From G963678445 sp963678445 (lineage in GTDB: Bacteria > Hydrogenedentota > Hydrogenedentia > Hydrogenedentales > G963678445), in assembly GCA_963678445.1 (NCBI GenBank), contig OY782877.1, forward strand, positions 806,001-870,000: 64,000 nt of DNA. The letters are read 5' to 3'. Made by a program: the position numbers and the translations under genes. This document shows positions 1-9,181 of this stretch, piece by piece; the first letter of the stretch is position 1; the number at the start of each line of letters is the position of its first letter. The notes under the pieces are model-generated. The model had not been told where the DNA came from, ran no database searches, and worked only from the letters and a program-made list of their open reading frames with translations.

Positions 1-1
1 T

Positions 2-1180
2 TAGCGCGCGCACGCGTTCAGGTTGCGCCGTGGCCTTATTCTCTAATTCCTTCGGGTCCTCCACCAAATTATACAGCTCCGTCTTTCGCTCGCTCAGGAT
101 CAACTTCCAGCCTGACTCCACCACTGCTTTGCGCATCGGTTTTTTCTTGGACATCAAGGCTTTCATGCCCGGCAAACGCGGCACAGCGCCGCCATAGGTT
201 TCCACCACGCGCGTGCGGTTACTGGCTGGGAAAGCCGCTACCAGGTTTTGGCCTTCCATGTTTTCGGGCACGGGGATACCGGCCAGACCTAAAAGGGTCG
301 GGGCGACATCTATCCCACGCACCGGCCTTGTGTTTCGTCCCGGCGTGATACCTTCCCCCCGGATAATCAGCGGGATGTGCAAGCCTGTCTGGTAGACACG
401 CCGCCCATGTCCTAAATAGTCATGCTCGTAAAGGCTTTCGCCGTGGTCGGCAACAAACAGCACCTGCGTATTCTCTGGCAGTGCCGCCAGGAGTCTGGCA
501 ATATGCGCGTCGCAATACGCCACTTCTGAATCGTATTTAACCGAAACTTTTTCCGCATTCTTCAAGCGCCACGCCCGTTTGCCCGATGGATTATAGTCCA
601 GGTGCATGGTGTAGGGCGCATGGGGATCGGTGTAGTGAATCCAGGCAAAAAAGGGCTTGGCCGCTGACTGCTTTTCCAGCAGGCGCAGTGCGATTTCAGT
701 CACCTCGGGTGCTTCCCGTTCGGGCAGCACCACCCCCCAACGCTTTTTATTAAAATGGTCGTCATACACATCGAAGCCACGCGACAATCCGCTCAGTTTC
801 GCCTTCAGCGTCCAATTGCTCTGCACACAAAAAGTCGTGTACCCCGCCGCATGAAACAGCTCTGCTACGGTTGAAACCTCCGTCGGCAATCGCAAGCCAT
901 TGCGGGTAGCCCCCAAGCTGCGTGGATAGCGCGAGGTTAACATGGAGGCAAAAGAGGGAAAGGTCAGCGGCGTCTCACACAGGCAATCCTCAAAGAGCAG
1001 TCCATCCTTGGCGAAAGCGTCAATCGCGGGAGAGGTCTCGCTGTCATGGCCGTAGCAGCCCAGCCGATCGGCACGCAGGGTATCCACAGACAGAAACACC
1101 ACATTGGGCAGTTGCGCACAGGCGTCCCCCGCCCATCCCCCCATGCTCAACAAAATCACCATAAACAGGCGTATCGTCAT
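2..1180 (-). CDS. Secreted sulfatase-like hydrolase, 3' end cut by window edge
   Basis: This is a member of the alkaline phosphatase/sulfatase superfamily, of which 393 residues are visible. The frame stays open to the window edge, so the C-terminus is missing. A hydrophobic N-terminus ending near CAQ looks like a signal peptide. The metal-site block VDTLRADRLGCYG follows, and later HYTDPHAPY and VADHGESLYEH with LGHG match conserved metal and substrate blocks of the family. The nucleophile region reads TPLTFPSFASMLTSRYP, where type I sulfatases have C/S-x-P-x-R. Thr73 therefore sits at the formylglycine position and Phe replaces Arg. That argues against an ordinary formylglycine sulfatase and leaves a phosphodiesterase/phosphatase-like or atypical activity open. 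The ATG at 1180 is chosen because it immediately precedes the signal peptide. A TAG lies in frame at 1292-1294. The substrate is unknown. Confidence 0.85.
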   Translation of the reverse strand, partial: MTIRLFMVILLSMGGWAGDACAQLPNVVFLSVDTLRADRLGCYGHDSETSPAIDAFAKDGLLFEDCLCETPLTFPSFASMLTSRYPRSLGATRNGLRLPTEVSTVAELFHAAGYTTFCVQSNWTLKAKLSGLSRGFDVYDDHFNKKRWGVVLPEREAPEVTEIALRLLEKQSAAKPFFAWIHYTDPHAPYTMHLDYNPSGKRAWRLKNAEKVSVKYDSEVAYCDAHIARLLAALPENTQVLFVADHGESLYEHDYLGHGRRVYQTGLHIPLIIRGEGITPGRNTRPVRGIDVAPTLLGLAGIPVPENMEGQNLVAAFPASNRTRVVETYGGAVPRLPGMKALMSKKKPMRKAVVESGWKLILSERKTELYNLVEDPKELENKATAQPERVRAL

Positions 1181-1467
1181 TTTGCCCCTGTTGTTGCGTC
1201 GCGCTTCCCGGCCCTCTGTTTTTTCTGTACTTCCCATGCCTTTGGCGAATGCCAGCCCCGTGATTCGCCGAATACTGCTGTATAAGCCCACACTAAATCC
1301 CATTGCCGCATTCCATGCGACGACCAACCTTTTCCTTTCGTCTGGTCTTTAAATCGCTACCTTCAACAATTCACTGCCCTGATTCAAGGCCGGTAAAGCC
1401 ATGCATTCTTGCCGTACCGGCTATGGCCATGCTTACCCGGCGTTTCCGGAAAGCGCTCTGATGTCAT

Positions 1468-1902
1468 CTACTGGACATAATCGATCATAAGCGGGATGGT
1501 CTCTTTCAACACCAATACATTGCGTTGCTTATCACGCACCTGCACCGGCAATCCGTCTGCACGGTAGGCGATCACCTCCAGCGAAAATGCGCCCGAGGGA
1601 GCCTGGAACGGCACATCGACCTGGAACGTCCACACGCCATCGCCCGCCTTCTCATCAGGGGCCACGCCGTCATCTTTGAAATTAAACTTCAACCGCGGAT
1701 CTTCGACCACATAGCCCTCGACACGGTCCACCACGCCATGACGGTCCGATACCTTCACCGTAATCACCGCCGAATCGCCCAATTGCAACGTATCCGGCTC
1801 CATCATCGCCCGGGTAATTTTCGGCTGTCCCGACAGCGTGTTGCACCCCGTCAACACGGCGAGCATCCCAATCATTCCTATCGTCGCTATCCAACGCATC
1901 AT
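1468..1902 (-). CDS. Small lipoprotein with a DDG...AGDGVW motif
   Basis: This 144-residue protein begins with a lipoprotein signal peptide whose lipobox, LTGC, places the acylated Cys at residue 20. The rest looks like one beta-sandwich domain: a strand-rich segment (DSAVITVKVSD), then KDDGVAPDEKAGDGVWTFQVDVP, then SGAFSLEVIAYRADG. The DDG...D..AGDGV pattern recurs in secreted Ig-like or calcium-binding domains of environmental bacteria. It lies 73 bp downstream of the radical SAM gene on the same strand and may be cotranscribed with it. The molecular role is unknown. The call as an exported lipoprotein is firm, the fold less so. Confidence 0.8.
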   Translation of the reverse strand: MMRWIATIGMIGMLAVLTGCNTLSGQPKITRAMMEPDTLQLGDSAVITVKVSDRHGVVDRVEGYVVEDPRLKFNFKDDGVAPDEKAGDGVWTFQVDVPFQAPSGAFSLEVIAYRADGLPVQVRDKQRNVLVLKETIPLMIDYVQ

Positions 1903-1975
1903 ATCTTCACTCCACCTTGTGGTTGCTGGACCGCTTTAGACTGCCAGCGCCTGCCTGAGAACGGTAGTTCTTACT

Positions 1976-3202
1976 TCATCCCTTATTTTCCTTTTGGATC
2001 GACAGCCACCCTAAACCACGCATGAACGATTCTCTGAGTCCTTTTTCGCGGAGGTTACGTGCCATTTTTTCGGTCAGAATGTGTAGCCGCCCCCCCATTC
2101 CTGCATTATTCCATTTCTCAAACTCTTCGCTAAGATGTATTTCGTTGCGCAATTTTTCGTTTCGACAGAACAGTGTGGAGGGACATCGACGGCAATACTC
2201 TGGTAATTCATAGGAAATCCAATGGCCATGACGAAGGTTGCTGAGATAGGAACCAAGCCAGACATCCCGGAGGGACATATCTTTAATACTCTGAGCTGTT
2301 TCATCCCAAAATGCGCAGCAAGGCCCCGTTTTGCCCTCCGCAGTAATCGCCATGCTCAAGAACGGTTCGTAACAAAGAGCCCGCCCCATCCCTTCTGAAT
2401 AAACTGGTGTATTTACACGATTCATCTGATTGGGATCGGCGAAAAGGTCTTCTCGCATGAAGAAACTAAAATTATCTTCCATGCCCCGTTCTTTCATAAG
2501 CAGAGTCGCTTCTTCCAGAATCGCCGGCATGGCGTTTCTCTGTTCCTCCGTCAGCATGTACTTACGCGCCTCATCAGAATGCACTACCAAAGTAGTCAGC
2601 GTTACCCCCTCCGAACACCCTAGTTCTTCCGCAAGATAAACCATCTCATTGATGCGGTTATAATTTCGGGCATGAACCACCGTGTAAAGTCCTGTTAAAG
2701 GATTTTGTACACCTGCTTTTTCTCGTAGCTCGGCCAACTGTTTTAAATTTTTTGTTGCCTTTTCAAAGCCGCCACCACGAATATCGTCGTTTATTTCTTT
2801 ATTCGGGCCATCGATACTGGCATTAACTCTGTTCCAGCCGATCCGGATCAAATGCTCGGCATACTCTCGCTTCAGCAGGGTCGCATTAGTCTGAAGTGTG
2901 CCATTCATGCCATGCTCACGGATACGTTCCGCCATAGTCATAATGAAGTCGCCACGCAAAAGAGGTTCCCCGCCCCCTATAATGACCCAGTCACGCACGC
3001 CCAATTCCGCAGCCTCATCCACCAGATGCAACAGTCTGTCATCTGATAACTCTTGTGTATTTTCGATACCCGTTGCTCCGCGAAGCCAACAGTGACGGCA
3101 TTTCAGGTTACATCGATTTGTCGGAAAAAGCGTAATCATATAAGGCCCGGGGGCTTCATCCGTTTTCCACTGGAGAATTCGTGATATGCGAGCATCATCC
3201 AT
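1976..3202 (-). CDS. Radical SAM protein with C-terminal SPASM-like cysteine domain
   Basis: This 408-residue protein carries the radical SAM cluster motif CNLKCRHCW near residue 32 (CxxxCxxC), which binds the 4Fe-4S cluster that cleaves S-adenosylmethionine. GGGEPLLRG and the INASIDG-type block (VNASIDGPNKE) are typical of the TIM-barrel core. A Cys-rich C-terminal region (ALCYEPF, GPCCAFW, YCRRCPSTLFCRN) matches a SPASM-type auxiliary cluster domain, as in peptide-maturing, haem-modifying and mycofactocin-type enzymes. The start at 3202 has AGGA about 11 nt upstream. The only close same-strand neighbour is the small lipoprotein. No obvious short peptide precursor was seen in the 500 bp upstream, so the substrate cannot be assigned. 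Confidence 0.88.
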   Translation of the reverse strand: MDDARISRILQWKTDEAPGPYMITLFPTNRCNLKCRHCWLRGATGIENTQELSDDRLLHLVDEAAELGVRDWVIIGGGEPLLRGDFIMTMAERIREHGMNGTLQTNATLLKREYAEHLIRIGWNRVNASIDGPNKEINDDIRGGGFEKATKNLKQLAELREKAGVQNPLTGLYTVVHARNYNRINEMVYLAEELGCSEGVTLTTLVVHSDEARKYMLTEEQRNAMPAILEEATLLMKERGMEDNFSFFMREDLFADPNQMNRVNTPVYSEGMGRALCYEPFLSMAITAEGKTGPCCAFWDETAQSIKDMSLRDVWLGSYLSNLRHGHWISYELPEYCRRCPSTLFCRNEKLRNEIHLSEEFEKWNNAGMGGRLHILTEKMARNLREKGLRESFMRGLGWLSIQKENKG

Positions 3203-3715
3203 ACTAAAATTATCCTGTTACTTTCTATTTGACAATTACCACGATTAAAAATACGTATCAAAGCTCAACGTAGGATATCATAAAGACAATGCGTATTCTA
3301 GCATCGATAGGAACGCCAAGGTTTTGGATTATTCCTCAACTCTCCCTGAGTCCTCACTTTTCTCCAAAATGGCCTTTAGTTCACATTATCAGTATCCGTT
3401 TTAATACAGGAAACTCTCGAAAGCACCTGTTTTCATGGCATTCTACGCCCCAATGTGGTCTACAAGGGCTTTAGTAATTAGGACGTGGCACCGCTCAATG
3501 CAGCAAACCTAATTCTTGAGACTCACCAAAATAGGGGTAAAGCTGTATAAAATACCAATATATTCAGCTACGTATACATAACCTTGCTTGTATTTTGGGA
3601 CAGCCGTGAATAAGGTGCAAGCATGCCTCGTCTCTGTAGTAGAGGGACTCTGGCATAAAGAGGGATATTTCGCAATACGAAAACAGCAACAGGGTATACG
3701 GGAGGGAGCGATGCA
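3203..3715. other. Non-coding gap of about 510 bp
   Basis: This gap separates the divergent radical SAM gene and the small membrane-anchored protein gene. It is AT-richer than its surroundings and must hold both promoters, but I could not fix convincing -35/-10 pairs. A strong ribosome binding site (GGGAGGGAG) precedes the ATG at 3716. The only open frames are short and lack any protein-like character. No hairpin, RNA gene or copy of the window's repeat family was recognised here. Confidence 0.5.
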
Positions 3716-4177
3716 ATGAACAAAAAATTACTGGTCGCCTTTGGCGTCCTGCTGGCGCTTATTATCATTCTGCCCATACTCTCCCCACAGAAGAGTAGCG
3801 CGCCGCCGCAACCATCTGAAAAAGAGGCGACGTCGCAACAAGCTTCTCCAGAACCCCAGCAACCGCAACCCATCGCAGCACAAGCACAACCGGTTGCCCT
3901 GCCGCCGCAAGCACCTCAGGGACTGACGGCGCAAACGTTGGTGGGAACGGGGTGGCGGATAAACACGCAGTATGGGCCGGTAGAGGTATACCTCAACGCA
4001 AACGGTCAGGCGGTTGGCGTCCACGCCATGGCGGGACAGATCCCGGGCAATTGGCGTGTACATGGCAACCGGCTTAGCGTCAAGGTAAGTGCCATGGGAC
4101 GTACCGAACAGGTGCAGTGCACCATTCAGGGGAACCGAGTGCTGTATAAAGGCCATGCAATACAACGCCTGCGCTAG
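3716..4177 (+). CDS. Membrane-anchored hypothetical protein with Pro/Gln-rich linker
   Basis: The product is 153 residues long. Residues 1-23 form a transmembrane anchor (positively charged MNKK, then a hydrophobic run ending LPIL). A spacer of about 50 residues rich in Pro, Gln, Ala and Ser follows. A compact C-terminal domain begins near LVGTGWRINT and contains several short beta-like segments (PVEVYLNANGQAVG, WRVHGNRLSVKV, VQCTIQGNRVLYKG). The layout suggests a small periplasmic beta domain held off the inner membrane by a flexible arm. A strong Shine-Dalgarno sequence precedes the ATG. It lies upstream of the chemosensory operon on the same strand with a gap of about 180 bp, so coexpression is possible but not shown. 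I do not recognise the family. Confidence 0.7.
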   Translation: MNKKLLVAFGVLLALIIILPILSPQKSSAPPQPSEKEATSQQASPEPQQPQPIAAQAQPVALPPQAPQGLTAQTLVGTGWRINTQYGPVEVYLNANGQAVGVHAMAGQIPGNWRVHGNRLSVKVSAMGRTEQVQCTIQGNRVLYKGHAIQRLR

Positions 4178-4354
4178 CATGGGCCCAGGTACCCCTCCGC
4201 ATTATTTTGAAGTGCTACTGTTGCAGCCGTTGCATATTTCCGGCATTGCTGTTTAGCGCATTGTGATGTATGCTGGAATGGGTAGACGTCCTGTGGGCGT
4301 GATGCAAGAGGATTAAGAAGGCGCATATTCGTTGTGGAAGTCAGGGGGGATGTA

Positions 4355-4834
4355 ATGCAACAGACAAATGGTGCAACGTTACAACAAATCGTCGTATTTA
4401 CCTTGGATGAACCGTGCTATGCCTTGCCACTGGACGTAGTCAGGCGGGTGGTGCGCATGGTCGACATCATGCCCTTGCCCAAGGCCCCTGATATTGTCTG
4501 CGGTGCAATCAATATGCAGGGCGAAATCATCGCCGTCGTCGACGTTCGAAAGCGCTTCCGCCTCCCCAAACGTCCTTTGGACCCCAACGACCGCCTCATC
4601 ATTGCCCAAACCCCACAACGCTGTGTTGCATTGCAGGTGGATACGGTATCGGGGGTGCGCACTTTCTCGGAACGTGAAATGATTGGGGTAGAGCAGGCGC
4701 TTCCTTTCGCGGAGTATCTCCAGGGCGTCGTGAAAACGGAGGAGGGCATGATTCTGATCTCCGATCTGGAAACCTTTCTCTCTTTGGATGAAGCACGCAT
4801 GCTGAATTCGGCCCTGTCGGAAGGTGTGAAATGA
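4355..4834 (+). CDS. cheW: CheW-like scaffold (WspB-like position)
   Basis: This 159-residue single-domain CheW homologue is expected to couple the chemoreceptor to the CheA kinase at the membrane. Recognisable CheW segments are IVVFTLDEPCYALPLDVV at the start, then PLPKAPDIVCGAINMQGEIIAVVDVR, which is the conserved core, then RLIIAQTPQRCVALQVDTVSGV. An upstream GTG at 4334 is in frame, but the ATG at 4355 is preferred because a GGGGGGA ribosome binding site lies a few bases before it and the CheW domain begins directly after. This is the first gene of the operon and overlaps the next gene by ATGA, so translational coupling is likely. Its place before a CheR-TPR gene matches WspB in the Wsp pathway. 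Confidence 0.92.
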   Translation: MQQTNGATLQQIVVFTLDEPCYALPLDVVRRVVRMVDIMPLPKAPDIVCGAINMQGEIIAVVDVRKRFRLPKRPLDPNDRLIIAQTPQRCVALQVDTVSGVRTFSEREMIGVEQALPFAEYLQGVVKTEEGMILISDLETFLSLDEARMLNSALSEGVK

Positions 4835-6303
4835 CTTCACTGGTTTCAGAAAAGGCGTTAACGCAATTAAGTACTTTTATTGCGGAACGAACGGCTTTGT
4901 ATTTCCCCCCCGCGCGTTGGAATGACTTGGCGCGAAAGGCGCAACTCGCAGCAAAGGCGTTTGAGTTTTCGGATGTGGAGGAGTTCAGCGAGTGGATTGT
5001 GAACGCCGCGTTGCGCCGTGAACAATTGGAGTTGTTTGTAAGTCATCTCACGGTAGGGGAAACCTATTTTTGGCGGGAAGAACAGTCGTTGGAAATTCTG
5101 ATCGGACGTATCTTGCCTGAACTGATCCGGCAACGAGAAAAGGACGACCGACGCATTCGCATTTGGAGCGCAGGCTGTTCCAGCGGGGAAGAAGCCTATT
5201 CCATTGCAATCGCCATACGTAGAAACTTCCCTGATTTAAGCGACTGGTGCGTTCACCTTTTAGCCACCGATATCAACCCACAAATGCTCCAAAAGGCCCT
5301 GAGTGGCGTCTATCGGGAATGGTCATTTCGGAACACGCCCTCCTGGTTGAAAAAACAGTACTTCCAGGTGGATGGGGAAGGAAACTACAAAATCCTTCCT
5401 AAAATTCAGGAGATGGTGCATTTCGAGCATCTTAATCTGGCGTTGGACCCGTATCCGTCGCTATTGAACAACACCAATGCGATGGATGTCATTTTTTGTC
5501 GCAATGTGTTGATGTATTTTTCGCCCGAACATACACAGAAAATTGTGGCGCGGTTCCATGCGTCACTGCTTGCGGGTGGATGGTTGATCGTAGGGGCCAG
5601 CGAACTTTCGCAACAACTCTTCCCGCAATTCAAAGCCGTCCCTTTTCCCAATATGACGCTGTATAGAAAAGCAGCGACCACGCTCCACCCTGTTGAAAAA
5701 AATGCGGCCTCGCCGACTACTGCTTTGGCGGCAGAGGGAGAAAAACTGACGCTGACTTTCCCGGTTATTATAGAGGAACGGAAGACGCCTCCTGCACCAG
5801 CACCGCCAAAGCATGCGCCTCCGCCGCAAAAGTACACACCCCCTGCCCCACCGGTGAAAGAGGTGGAAAAAATCGAAGCGTCGCCGCCGCCCGCCCTCAG
5901 TATCGAGCAGGCTATCGCGCATATGCGTGCACTGGCAAATGCGGGGCAACTGGAGGAGGCGCTGGTATTGTGTGAGGATACGCTCGCTACAGAAAAGTTA
6001 AATGCGGTGTTGCATTATATGCGCGCCACGATATTGCAGGAATTGCACCGTGATGAACAGGCCGCCGCTTCACTCCAACGCACGCTGTACCTGGAGCCCG
6101 ACTTTGTCCTGGCGCATTTTTCTTTGGCCAATCTGGCTATACAGCATGGCGAGCATAGAAAGGCCAAACGCTGCCTTGAGAATCTGCTTCGCATCCTGGA
6201 AAGGTATGAGCAAGATGCCATCGTAGCTGAATCGGAGGGACTCACTGCAGGCCGATTCAAGGAAATGGTCCGCGCTACGATACAAATGGAGACTTTACAA
6301 TGA
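4831..6303 (+). CDS. cheR: CheR methyltransferase with C-terminal TPR domain (WspC-like)
   Basis: This 490-residue enzyme is predicted to methylate receptor glutamates using S-adenosylmethionine. Residues 1-280 form the CheR unit: an N-terminal helical domain (SHLTVGETYFWRE), the SAM-binding loop AGCSSGEEAYS at 114-124, LATDIN, and CRNVLMYF with a following GG loop. A linker very rich in Pro, Ala and Lys follows (about 300-350). Tetratricopeptide-type helices then run from about residue 355, with LHYMRATILQELHRDEQAAASLQRTL as the clearest repeat. The CheR-TPR fusion is characteristic of WspC-type proteins in alternative-function chemosensory systems. The start overlaps the cheW stop (ATGA), and the stop overlaps the next start in the same way. 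Confidence 0.95.
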   Translation: MTSLVSEKALTQLSTFIAERTALYFPPARWNDLARKAQLAAKAFEFSDVEEFSEWIVNAALRREQLELFVSHLTVGETYFWREEQSLEILIGRILPELIRQREKDDRRIRIWSAGCSSGEEAYSIAIAIRRNFPDLSDWCVHLLATDINPQMLQKALSGVYREWSFRNTPSWLKKQYFQVDGEGNYKILPKIQEMVHFEHLNLALDPYPSLLNNTNAMDVIFCRNVLMYFSPEHTQKIVARFHASLLAGGWLIVGASELSQQLFPQFKAVPFPNMTLYRKAATTLHPVEKNAASPTTALAAEGEKLTLTFPVIIEERKTPPAPAPPKHAPPPQKYTPPAPPVKEVEKIEASPPPALSIEQAIAHMRALANAGQLEEALVLCEDTLATEKLNAVLHYMRATILQELHRDEQAAASLQRTLYLEPDFVLAHFSLANLAIQHGEHRKAKRCLENLLRILERYEQDAIVAESEGLTAGRFKEMVRATIQMETLQ

Positions 6304-6896
6304 GCAGCACGCCGATGGAGAGAAAGCCGGACGAAATGGGTGAGCAGAACACAACGCCGCCACTGTCCTCGCAGGAAGAACAGCGTCAGGTGCTGAAGGC
6401 CCGCGCGAAAGAACTGGCGCTGACACCGCAAGAAAACAAGCTGAAGGTGCAGTGCCTGGAGATGATCGCGTTTCGGCTGGCCTCTGAAACCTACGCTATC
6501 GAGGCGGAGTATGTTCGCGAGGTGTATTCGCTGAAAGATTTTACACCGTTGCCGGGAACGCCGCCTTTTATTCTGGGAATTATTAACCTTCGTGGACAAA
6601 TTGTGTCGGTGGTCGATCTAAAAAAATTCTTCCACCTTCCAGAACGCGGCCTGGGCCAACTCAACAAGGTGCTCCTGCTACAAAGTCCAGAGATGCAATT
6701 CGGAATCCTGGCGGATGAGATGATAGGAAGCCTGTCCATCCCCACGGAAACGATTCAGCCGCCGCTGCCTACGGTAACGGGTATTGGGGCGGAATATATC
6801 AAAGGGATCAGCCAAAAAGCTGAAATCATTCTGGATGCTGCCGCTATTCTTGGTGATGAAAGAATGGTAATTGATGAGAATGGTTCAAAAAGCTAG
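6300..6896 (+). CDS. cheW: Second CheW-like scaffold with N-terminal extension (WspD-like)
   Basis: This is a 198-residue CheW homologue. The first 45 or so residues are charged and probably disordered. The CheW domain begins at KVQCLEMIAFRLASETYAIE and includes EVYSLKDFTPLPGTPPFILGIINLRGQIVSVVDLKKFF, the signature core. Two CheW proteins flanking a CheR-TPR gene is the arrangement seen in Wsp operons, where WspB and WspD are thought to organise the receptor and kinase array. Translation is coupled to cheR by a 4-bp ATGA overlap. A gap of about 395 bp containing one copy of the window's repeat family follows before the receptor gene, so a separate promoter may drive the downstream part. Confidence 0.92.
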   Translation: MSSTPMERKPDEMGEQNTTPPLSSQEEQRQVLKARAKELALTPQENKLKVQCLEMIAFRLASETYAIEAEYVREVYSLKDFTPLPGTPPFILGIINLRGQIVSVVDLKKFFHLPERGLGQLNKVLLLQSPEMQFGILADEMIGSLSIPTETIQPPLPTVTGIGAEYIKGISQKAEIILDAAAILGDERMVIDENGSKS

Positions 6897-7291
6897 GGAC
6901 GACGGCTATGGACTCGTTGTCGCATAATCGGAAAGCTTGCTCTATAATGCAATATGTGTCGAAAGAAAAAAACCAAAAATTTTCCATTAAAGGCTATTAT
7001 ATAGGAAAGTCATAGTCGAGCAGTTTAACCATATCGTTGCATTGGAGGAGCTTCAATATAGTACATGAAAATATATCAGCGCTACTAAGTGGCCAACGCC
7101 ACAGACAACATATATGGTCCTTAACGTGCGTGACCAGAGCAAAAACTGCGGTTCTCATGACAGCTTTGGAATTGTCTGGCACTACTAAGTGACCAGCATA
7201 AAATTCCGCTTTTCTGAAAACTTTTTGAGTATTGGGGTATTCAAGGGAGAATTAAAGACGATTTCGTAATCGTTGTAGGGGGGCTTGCTCA
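6897..7291 (+). other. Intergenic gap between cheW and the receptor gene
   Basis: This is a gap of about 395 bp inside the chemosensory cluster. Its middle (7082-7196) is one copy of the dispersed repeat. The 70 bp before the receptor start are AT-rich, with a GGGAG-type ribosome binding site candidate (AAGGGAGAA) too far upstream to be the main one and a closer GGGGGG-type stretch near 7280. No gene was recognised. A promoter here would make the receptor, kinase and methylesterase genes a separate transcription unit. Confidence 0.45.
7082..7196 (+). repeat. Dispersed intergenic repeat, copy 1
   Basis: This copy holds the shared core TATATGGTCCTTAACGTGCG followed by a GACC...GCAAAAACT segment and an ATGACAGCTTT box. 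It is bounded by two near-identical 14-bp direct repeats (CTACTAAGTGRCCA) at 7082-7095 and 7182-7195, exactly 100 bp apart. One unit followed by the start of the next would look like this. It lies between cheW and the receptor gene. Confidence 0.75.
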
Positions 7292-9040
7292 ATGAAGTGG
7301 TTTTTTGACTTATCCACACGTGCCAAACTTATTCTGGGTTTCGGTAGCCTATGGTTTTTTATGGCCATTGTCATTATCATATCCTATCAAGCTATCCGGG
7401 AAATCAATCTGTCTGCGCAAGATCTAAATCTCGTGGATGAACGGATCGCGTTGGAACTCCTTCAGCTTCGCTCGAATCAGAATTACATCCGCGGGCAAAT
7501 ACTCGAAATGATGCTGGCCTCGGACCCTGTTCAGCAAAGCGAAATCCAGCAACGCATTATAGAACGCAGCCAAAAGGTTGACGTAATTATCGAACAGCTT
7601 GCTGAGCTGAATCCGGACCCCAAGTTCCAGCAGGAATTGGCGGAATTAAAAAATTCTTTATCTGTATATCGCCAAGGACGTGAAGAGGAGATTTCCCTTA
7701 TCCGGGAAGGCAACGTGACGGATGCCCAGAAAATGGGCATGGGAGCGTTGCTGGAACAGGCGGAAAAAATCCGCGCGTTGGCGCTTGGAATGGGGAAAGA
7801 CGCTCGAGCCCATGTAGAGGAGCAATTGGCGCAAAATATACAGACGGCACGAAGAAGCATTGTGCAGTTTCTCCTGGCGGGCCTGGCGGCGGTCCTGATA
7901 GGCGCCCTGATGATACTCCTTCTCAACCGTTCTATCGCCAGCTCTTTGGGCGGCCTTACCAACATTGCAGAACGCCTCGCTGTAGGAGATGTCCATGTTG
8001 AACTACCCTCTGAAAAACGCAAGGACGAGGTGGGTGTGCTAACGCAGGCTTTTGAACAAATGATAAAAACGCTGCGCGATATGGCAGAGGTATCGGAGCG
8101 GATTGCTAACGGAGATTTATCGGTCGAGGTTCATCCTCATTCAGAGCGGGACTTGCTCGGCAACTCTTTTCAGCGCATGCTGGAAAACTTGCGTGAGCTG
8201 ACCTCTGAAATCTCCGAATCGGTAGGAATGCTGGGCTCTGCATCGAGTGAGATCCTGGCATCCACCACGCAAGTGGCCTCCAGTGCAGCGGAAACGGCCA
8301 GCTCTATAAGTGAAACCACCACAACCGTCGAAGAGGTCCGCCAGGCAGCACGCCTTTCCTCTGACAAAGCCAAAAATGTGGCCAACAGCGCACAGCGTGT
8401 CGCCCAGGTTTCTCAATCGGGTCAGAAAGCGGTGGAGGAAAGCAGTGCGGGTATGCTGCACATCCGCGATCAAATGGAAACTATCGCCCAGACCATTGTC
8501 CAGCTCAGTGAACAAAGCCAATCTATCGGTGGCATCATCGCATCGGTAACCGACCTTGCCGATCAATCCAATCTGCTCGCCGTCAATGCGGCGATTGAAG
8601 CCGCGCGGGCTGGCGAACAGGGCAAGGGATTCGCTGTGGTTGCCCAGGAAATTAAAAGTCTGGCGGATCAGTCCAAACAGGCGACGACAGAAATCCGAAA
8701 CATTCTGAATGAGGTGCAGAAAACAACGACCGCCGCCGTAATGTCAACAGAACAAGGCAGCAAGGCCGTCGAGGCCGGGGTCAAACAGTCGGCCCAGGCG
8801 GGAGAGGCGATTCAGGCATTAACGGGAAGCAGCACGGAAGCGACCCAGTCAGCCACGCAGATTCTGGCATCGAGCCAGCAGCAGGTCGTCGGGATGGATC
8901 AAATTGGCGTCGCTATGGAAAACATCAATCAGGCAGGTACACAAACGGCGACGAGTATGCGTCAGGCAAAACTCACCGCACAGAATCTGGATGAGCTGGG
9001 CCAAAAGCTGAAAACACTGGTTGAAAGGTTCCAAAGGTAA
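7292..9040 (+). CDS. Methyl-accepting chemotaxis receptor (WspA-like)
   Basis: This 582-residue membrane receptor is expected to control the CheA encoded next to it. Transmembrane segment 1 spans about 13-34. It is followed by an all-helical periplasmic region of about 150 residues resembling a four-helix-bundle sensor, and by transmembrane segment 2 at about 188-210. A HAMP domain follows, then a second HAMP-like block (SERIANGDLSVEVHPHSERD), then a long cytoplasmic coiled coil. The signalling tip at about 424-460 reads DQSNLLAVNAAIEAARAGE followed by GKGFAVVAQEIKSLADQ, diagnostic of the family. The protein ends VERFQR, without the C-terminal pentapeptide that tethers classical CheR. That fits a CheR carrying its own TPR domain. 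The stimulus is unknown; Wsp receptors respond to surface contact. Confidence 0.96.
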   Translation: MKWFFDLSTRAKLILGFGSLWFFMAIVIIISYQAIREINLSAQDLNLVDERIALELLQLRSNQNYIRGQILEMMLASDPVQQSEIQQRIIERSQKVDVIIEQLAELNPDPKFQQELAELKNSLSVYRQGREEEISLIREGNVTDAQKMGMGALLEQAEKIRALALGMGKDARAHVEEQLAQNIQTARRSIVQFLLAGLAAVLIGALMILLLNRSIASSLGGLTNIAERLAVGDVHVELPSEKRKDEVGVLTQAFEQMIKTLRDMAEVSERIANGDLSVEVHPHSERDLLGNSFQRMLENLRELTSEISESVGMLGSASSEILASTTQVASSAAETASSISETTTTVEEVRQAARLSSDKAKNVANSAQRVAQVSQSGQKAVEESSAGMLHIRDQMETIAQTIVQLSEQSQSIGGIIASVTDLADQSNLLAVNAAIEAARAGEQGKGFAVVAQEIKSLADQSKQATTEIRNILNEVQKTTTAAVMSTEQGSKAVEAGVKQSAQAGEAIQALTGSSTEATQSATQILASSQQQVVGMDQIGVAMENINQAGTQTATSMRQAKLTAQNLDELGQKLKTLVERFQR

Positions 9041-9181
9041 AAAAGGTAGCGGGAAACTAAATTGTTCAGGAGGGCTCGCAGTATGCCGCCTGAGTTTCGG
9101 GGGTGCATTTTACTGTATGTGCAGCCGCGCGTTAGATAGGGCCAACGCAATGCCACTTTGCATGAAAATAAGGCTTTAGCA

